From NCBI GenBank assembly GCA_027297085.1, contig JAPUIL010000661.1, positions 1-8,236 on the forward strand: a stretch of 8,236 nt of DNA, written 5' to 3'. This document shows, piece after piece, positions 5,575 to 8,236 of this stretch. The DNA comes from Verrucomicrobiota bacterium. Its GTDB lineage: Bacteria; Verrucomicrobiota; Verrucomicrobiia; Opitutales; UBA2995. Position 1 is the first letter of the stretch. Each line of letters opens with the position of its first letter. The notes below the pieces were generated by a model that saw only the letters and a list, made by a program, of their open reading frames with translations, had not been told where the DNA came from and made no database searches. A program made the translations under genes and the position numbers.

Positions 5575-6912
5575 GTGAGTGCTCTTTATCCAGGTCTTCT
5601 CCACATAAAGCCGTACACGCGTCCGGTATCAGGAACTGTGGAGGTTCCAGGTTCTAAAAGTATCACCAACCGAATGCTTCTTCTGGCAACCATGGCCGAG
5701 CACCCAGTCAGGCTCACAGGGGCTCTCTTCAGCGATGATTCCCGCCACATGGTGGATTGCCTAAAAGCACTTGGTTTTGAAGTGGCGCCTGATGAAGAAA
5801 CAAAAAGTATCCAAGTCACAGGTACGGGTGGACGCATTCCTGCCGCGAAAGCCTCTCTCTTTGTGGGAGCAGCAGGAACTGCTGCACGTTTTCTTACCGC
5901 CTTTTGCGCCAGCCGAAAAGGAGGACGTTTCGAGATCGATGGAACCGAGCAGATGCGCAACCGCCCCATGAAAGGTTTGCTAGACGCGCTTGAACAACAA
6001 GGAACCAATATCGACTCCCAGGAAGGATTCCTTCCCGTCACAATTTTACCCCAAGGACTCAAAGGCGGACGTTTGCAATTGGAAGCTTCTGCGAGCACAC
6101 AATTATTATCGGCTCTTCTCATGGTAGCCCCATTAGCGGAAACCGACTTGGAAATAGAAGTGTCCGGAGGAGCCGAGAAAAAACCATTCGTGCTCTTGAC
6201 CCAGGAGCTGATGTACCGCTTCGGGCAACCTAAGCAGGAAACTGAAACCTTGGGGAAGGGGAAGGTTCTGCTTCAGGTCAAAGCCGGTGTTCCTTACAAA
6301 ATACCTGAAACGGTGTCCATTGAGCCAGATGCCTCGGCCGCATCCTACTTTCTATCTCTACCCCTGGTGGTCGGAGGTACGGTTACAATCAAAGGCCTCC
6401 ACTCCGGCTCCCTGCAAGGAGACTATGCCTATACGGACGTACTACGCAAACTCGGCATGACGGTTGAGGAAACAAGTGAAGGCACAACCGCTTCAATGGC
6501 TATCAATCAATTGCCCGGGCAGGGATTACAGCGCAACTTCTGGCCCATTTCAGACACCTTCATGACCTTGGCAGCCATTTCGCCTCTTTTAAAAGGTCTC
6601 ACTCGGATTGAAGGAATAGGTCATACGCGCCACCAGGAAAGCGACCGTATCTCGGCCATGGCCAATGAACTAATCAAACTGGGTCAATGGATTGAGGACG
6701 GAGACGATTTCATCGAAATCCAACCGGGACTGATCGTACCCTCCGAAGTAATGACCTATGACGACCATCGTATAGCTATGAGTTTTGGAATCCTTGGGTG
6801 TTTTAACCTCTATGCCGATGGTTCACCCTGGCTAACAATTCGTGATCCCGGCTGTTGCGCCAAAACATTTCCCGAGTTTTTTAAAATCCTGGAAAAACTG
6901 AGAACTGCATGA
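5575..6912 (+). CDS. aroA: 3-phosphoshikimate 1-carboxyvinyltransferase (EPSP synthase)
   Basis: A 445-residue EPSP synthase of normal family length. It transfers the enolpyruvyl group of PEP to shikimate-3-phosphate, the sixth step of the shikimate pathway, in the cytosol. Motifs in order, numbered from GTG 5575: VPGSKSITNR (24-33, K28/S29/R33), LFSDDSRHM (51-59), GAAGTAARFL (98-107), MRNRPMKGLLDAL (127-139), STQLLSALL (174-182), EPDASAASYF (250-259), ISDTFMTLAA (325-334), RHQESDR (352-358), YDDHRIAM (395-402) and AKTFPEFF (429-436). D327, E355, R358, R399 and K430 match the catalytic or PEP-binding residues of the E. coli enzyme. The glyphosate/PEP loop departs from GNAGTAMRPL: Asn to Ala, Met to Ala, and Phe where E. 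coli has Pro101. The GTG start follows a GAGGG sequence 10 nt after tyrA, and the stop overlaps the cmk start, so translation is probably coupled along the cluster. Function is secure. Confidence 0.97.
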   Translation: MSALYPGLLHIKPYTRPVSGTVEVPGSKSITNRMLLLATMAEHPVRLTGALFSDDSRHMVDCLKALGFEVAPDEETKSIQVTGTGGRIPAAKASLFVGAAGTAARFLTAFCASRKGGRFEIDGTEQMRNRPMKGLLDALEQQGTNIDSQEGFLPVTILPQGLKGGRLQLEASASTQLLSALLMVAPLAETDLEIEVSGGAEKKPFVLLTQELMYRFGQPKQETETLGKGKVLLQVKAGVPYKIPETVSIEPDASAASYFLSLPLVVGGTVTIKGLHSGSLQGDYAYTDVLRKLGMTVEETSEGTTASMAINQLPGQGLQRNFWPISDTFMTLAAISPLLKGLTRIEGIGHTRHQESDRISAMANELIKLGQWIEDGDDFIEIQPGLIVPSEVMTYDDHRIAMSFGILGCFNLYADGSPWLTIRDPGCCAKTFPEFFKILEKLRTA

Positions 6913-7598
6913 CGAAAGATTCTTTTATAATTGTCACTGTTGATGGCGGTGCCGCCTCGGGCAAATCCTCTACTTCAAAAATTCTAAGTGAGCGGCTCAA
7001 TCTCCTCTATGTAAATACTGGATCCCATTACCGTTCCCTCACTTGGGCTCTTTTGCAAGCAGGCGTCTCAGCAGAAAATGAACGAGTGGTTGCAGACTAC
7101 CTGAAATCTATTCCAATAGGTAGAACCGTCGAAGGCAAAGAGGCGCGAATCACTTTAGAATCACATACCTTAGGAAATGAAATCCGTTCGGAAGCAGTAA
7201 ACAATGCGGTTTCCGTTTTTGCTGCTATCCCAGCCGTACGCCAATTTTTGCTCACCCACCAACGGTCCTACCAGAATCTGGCTCGAGAAGCCGGATTCTT
7301 TGGCCTGATCATGGAAGGTCGGGACATCGGTTCGGTCATATTTCCGGAAGCAGATTTTAGGTTCTTTATGTATGCCGACGAATCAGAGAGGGCGCGACGT
7401 AGACTAATGGAAGGTCAGGTCGACAGCATTCAGAAGCGAGACCAAATGGATAAACAGCGAAAAACGGCCCCGTTAACCTGTCCGGAAGGGGCTATAAGAA
7501 TAGATACAACTCAGTTGAGCCTGGATACAGTCGCCGATAAAATGACAAAAGTCATCCAATCCAGCAAAAAAAGTAAGCCAAGATCGCAAAAAAGTTGA
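6909..7598 (+). CDS. cmk: Cytidylate kinase
   Basis: A 229-residue (d)CMP kinase that transfers phosphate from ATP to CMP or dCMP in the cytosol, feeding CTP/dCTP pools. The P-loop is GGAASGKSS (13-21). YVNTGSHYRSL (34-44), usually YLDTGAMYRA, follows. The CMP-binding insertion ends in EIRSEAVNNAVSVFAAIPAVR (91-111), the segment shared by bacterial Cmk. Then come MEGRDIGSVIFPEADF (135-150), ERARRR (160-165), and RDQMDKQRKTAPL (177-189) with IDTTQLSLDTV (198-208). Between RARRR and RD there are only 11 residues, against about 22 in the E. coli enzyme, so the LID segment is short. The tail (SSKKSKPRSQKS) is basic and probably disordered. The ATG overlaps the aroA TGA as ATGA, implying translational coupling. 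In many bacteria rpsA follows cmk; here the next gene is an unrelated receptor after a 177-nt gap. No convincing terminator follows. Function is secure. Confidence 0.95.
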   Translation: MTKDSFIIVTVDGGAASGKSSTSKILSERLNLLYVNTGSHYRSLTWALLQAGVSAENERVVADYLKSIPIGRTVEGKEARITLESHTLGNEIRSEAVNNAVSVFAAIPAVRQFLLTHQRSYQNLAREAGFFGLIMEGRDIGSVIFPEADFRFFMYADESERARRRLMEGQVDSIQKRDQMDKQRKTAPLTCPEGAIRIDTTQLSLDTVADKMTKVIQSSKKSKPRSQKS

Positions 7599-7687
7599 AG
7601 TGTAAACCCTAAATATCTTGCCACAATCGCAATACTCTTTCCACACTTGCTATTTTAGTTTTTCAACAGAGTAACACTGACTAATGC

Positions 7688-7712
7688 TTTGAGAAAACGA
7701 CTGCATCTCAAA
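7688..7712. repeat. 7-bp inverted repeat upstream of the TonB-receptor gene
   Basis: TTTGAGA (7688-7694) and TCTCAAA (7706-7712) are perfect inverted copies around an 11-base spacer. They are 63-87 bases upstream of the receptor ATG in the 177-base gap after cmk. On the plus strand the dyad is followed by A residues, not T, so it does not end the cmk transcript in the usual way. It might be an operator or a leader hairpin, but AT-rich dyads of this size also arise by chance. No Fur box or cobalamin riboswitch element was recognised in the gap. Confidence 0.3.
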
Positions 7713-7775
7713 AAAAGACAGGATCGCTGCACTTGGAACTAAACCAATTAAACTACTGGAAACTAACTATAAAAC

Positions 7776-8236
7776 ATGAATAACAAATCCTATTGGAAAA
7801 TAAGTATAGTTCTCACTCTTGGAATGTTTCTCCCCGCCGTGGCAACCATGGCACAGGAAGAGGATGATGAAAAACTGGACACCTATGACTTAGCCGAGCT
7901 TTTAATCGATGAGATCCCAATTGAGGAGAACATCATGCCCACCTCCCGTCCGTTCAACTCGGTTTACGGAACCAACAGGAGCATTTTGGATACGCCGAGA
8001 AATGTTACCATCATTTCCCGGGAACAATTGGATGCCATCGCGATTAAAGATGTCCGCGATTTTTCCAAACTCACCTCCAGCTCTTACACCAAAACAAACT
8101 TCGGGGCTCCGACCACGCCTAATTTACGTGGACAGGACGCCGACTTGTTCGTCAACGGCATGCGTCGTGGCGGATCGGTTAATGGTAACGGTATGCCGAT
8201 TAACTTTAAAGCGGTTGAGTCGGTTAACATTGTGAA
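7776..8236 (+). CDS. TonB-dependent outer-membrane receptor, N-terminal part
   Basis: The first 153 residues of a gene cut by the right edge. Residues 1-26 are a Sec signal peptide: MNNKSYWK, then a hydrophobic stretch and AVATMA before Q27, a standard signal peptidase I site. An acidic segment follows ([21 protein letters not shown], no more than a possible TonB-box region). The plug domain then begins: [17 protein letters not shown] (69-85), [13 protein letters not shown] (90-102), TPNLRGQ (114-120) and FVNGMRRGG (125-133). [15 protein letters not shown] and NLRGQ-FVNG are diagnostic of plug domains, which block the 22-strand barrel of TonB-energised importers. The substrate (siderophore, vitamin or oligosaccharide) cannot be told without the barrel. 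Such receptors with this plug wording are numerous in Opitutia. ATG 7776 is chosen because it gives a complete signal peptide; no Shine-Dalgarno sequence is seen. It is probably transcribed apart from cmk, given the 177-nt gap. Confidence 0.92.
   Translation, partial: MNNKSYWKISIVLTLGMFLPAVATMAQEEDDEKLDTYDLAELLIDEIPIEENIMPTSRPFNSVYGTNRSILDTPRNVTIISREQLDAIAIKDVRDFSKLTSSSYTKTNFGAPTTPNLRGQDADLFVNGMRRGGSVNGNGMPINFKAVESVNIV

Noticed and set aside
5586..6122. 178-codon open frame antisense to aroA
   Set aside because: aroA is unmistakable in this stretch, and the antisense product is Arg/Pro/Ser-rich with no motifs.
7594..7667. Terminator after cmk from GTTGAAGTGT pairing with ACACTT and TTCAAC
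   Set aside because: The arms are short, far apart and mutually competing, and no clean stem followed by a T-tract forms.
7599..7775. Riboswitch or Fur site upstream of the TonB receptor
   Set aside because: No cobalamin-box-like sequence, paired riboswitch core or GATAATGATAATC-like operator was seen.
7909..8235. 108-codon plus-strand open frame at the right edge
   Set aside because: It is frame-shifted relative to the TonB receptor, whose signal peptide and plug motifs cover the same bases.

Overview
The window reads as an ordinary chromosomal segment of a Gram-negative bacterium, most likely a member of the Verrucomicrobiota (class Opitutia, e.g. Puniceicoccales/Opitutales relatives). 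The reasons are the short stand-alone type IV pilin-like protein, the plug sequence of the TonB-dependent receptor, and the SUMF1-domain protein of a kind frequent in that group. This placement comes from recalled family resemblance, not from a search. There is almost no non-coding DNA, and no rRNA, tRNA, CRISPR array, insertion sequence or phage signature was seen. Most genes lack a clear Shine-Dalgarno sequence; aroA is the exception.

Left half (1-4553, all on the minus strand). In transcription order these are: a single-span membrane protein with tandem helical repeats and a degenerate SUMF1 (formylglycine-generating-enzyme-like) domain; 42 nt later, a four-helix membrane protein with cytoplasmic PIN and TRAM domains (YacL-like); then a 113-residue type IV pilin/pseudopilin-like protein. 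The pilin is closed by a textbook intrinsic terminator. Six bases beyond its U-tract begins a large polytopic GT-C (GT39/PMT-like) glycosyltransferase that runs off the left edge.

Right half (4686-8236, all on the plus strand). A compact tyrA-aroA-cmk cluster holds prephenate dehydrogenase, EPSP synthase and cytidylate kinase. tyrA and aroA are 10 nt apart, and aroA and cmk overlap by ATGA. A 177-nt gap follows, then the N-terminal 153 residues of a TonB-dependent outer-membrane receptor, cut by the right edge. The two halves diverge from a 132-nt intergenic region (4554-4685).

TyrA and AroA serve aromatic amino-acid synthesis on either side of chorismate, and Cmk phosphorylates CMP/dCMP. 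Their clustering resembles the tyrA-aroA-cmk-rpsA order of other bacteria, without rpsA here. The left-hand genes have no established joint function. The most noteworthy points are the undescribed five-fold helical repeat in the SUMF1 protein, the terminator abutting the glycosyltransferase start, and small motif departures in AroA, TyrA and Cmk. No clearly novel multi-gene system was found.
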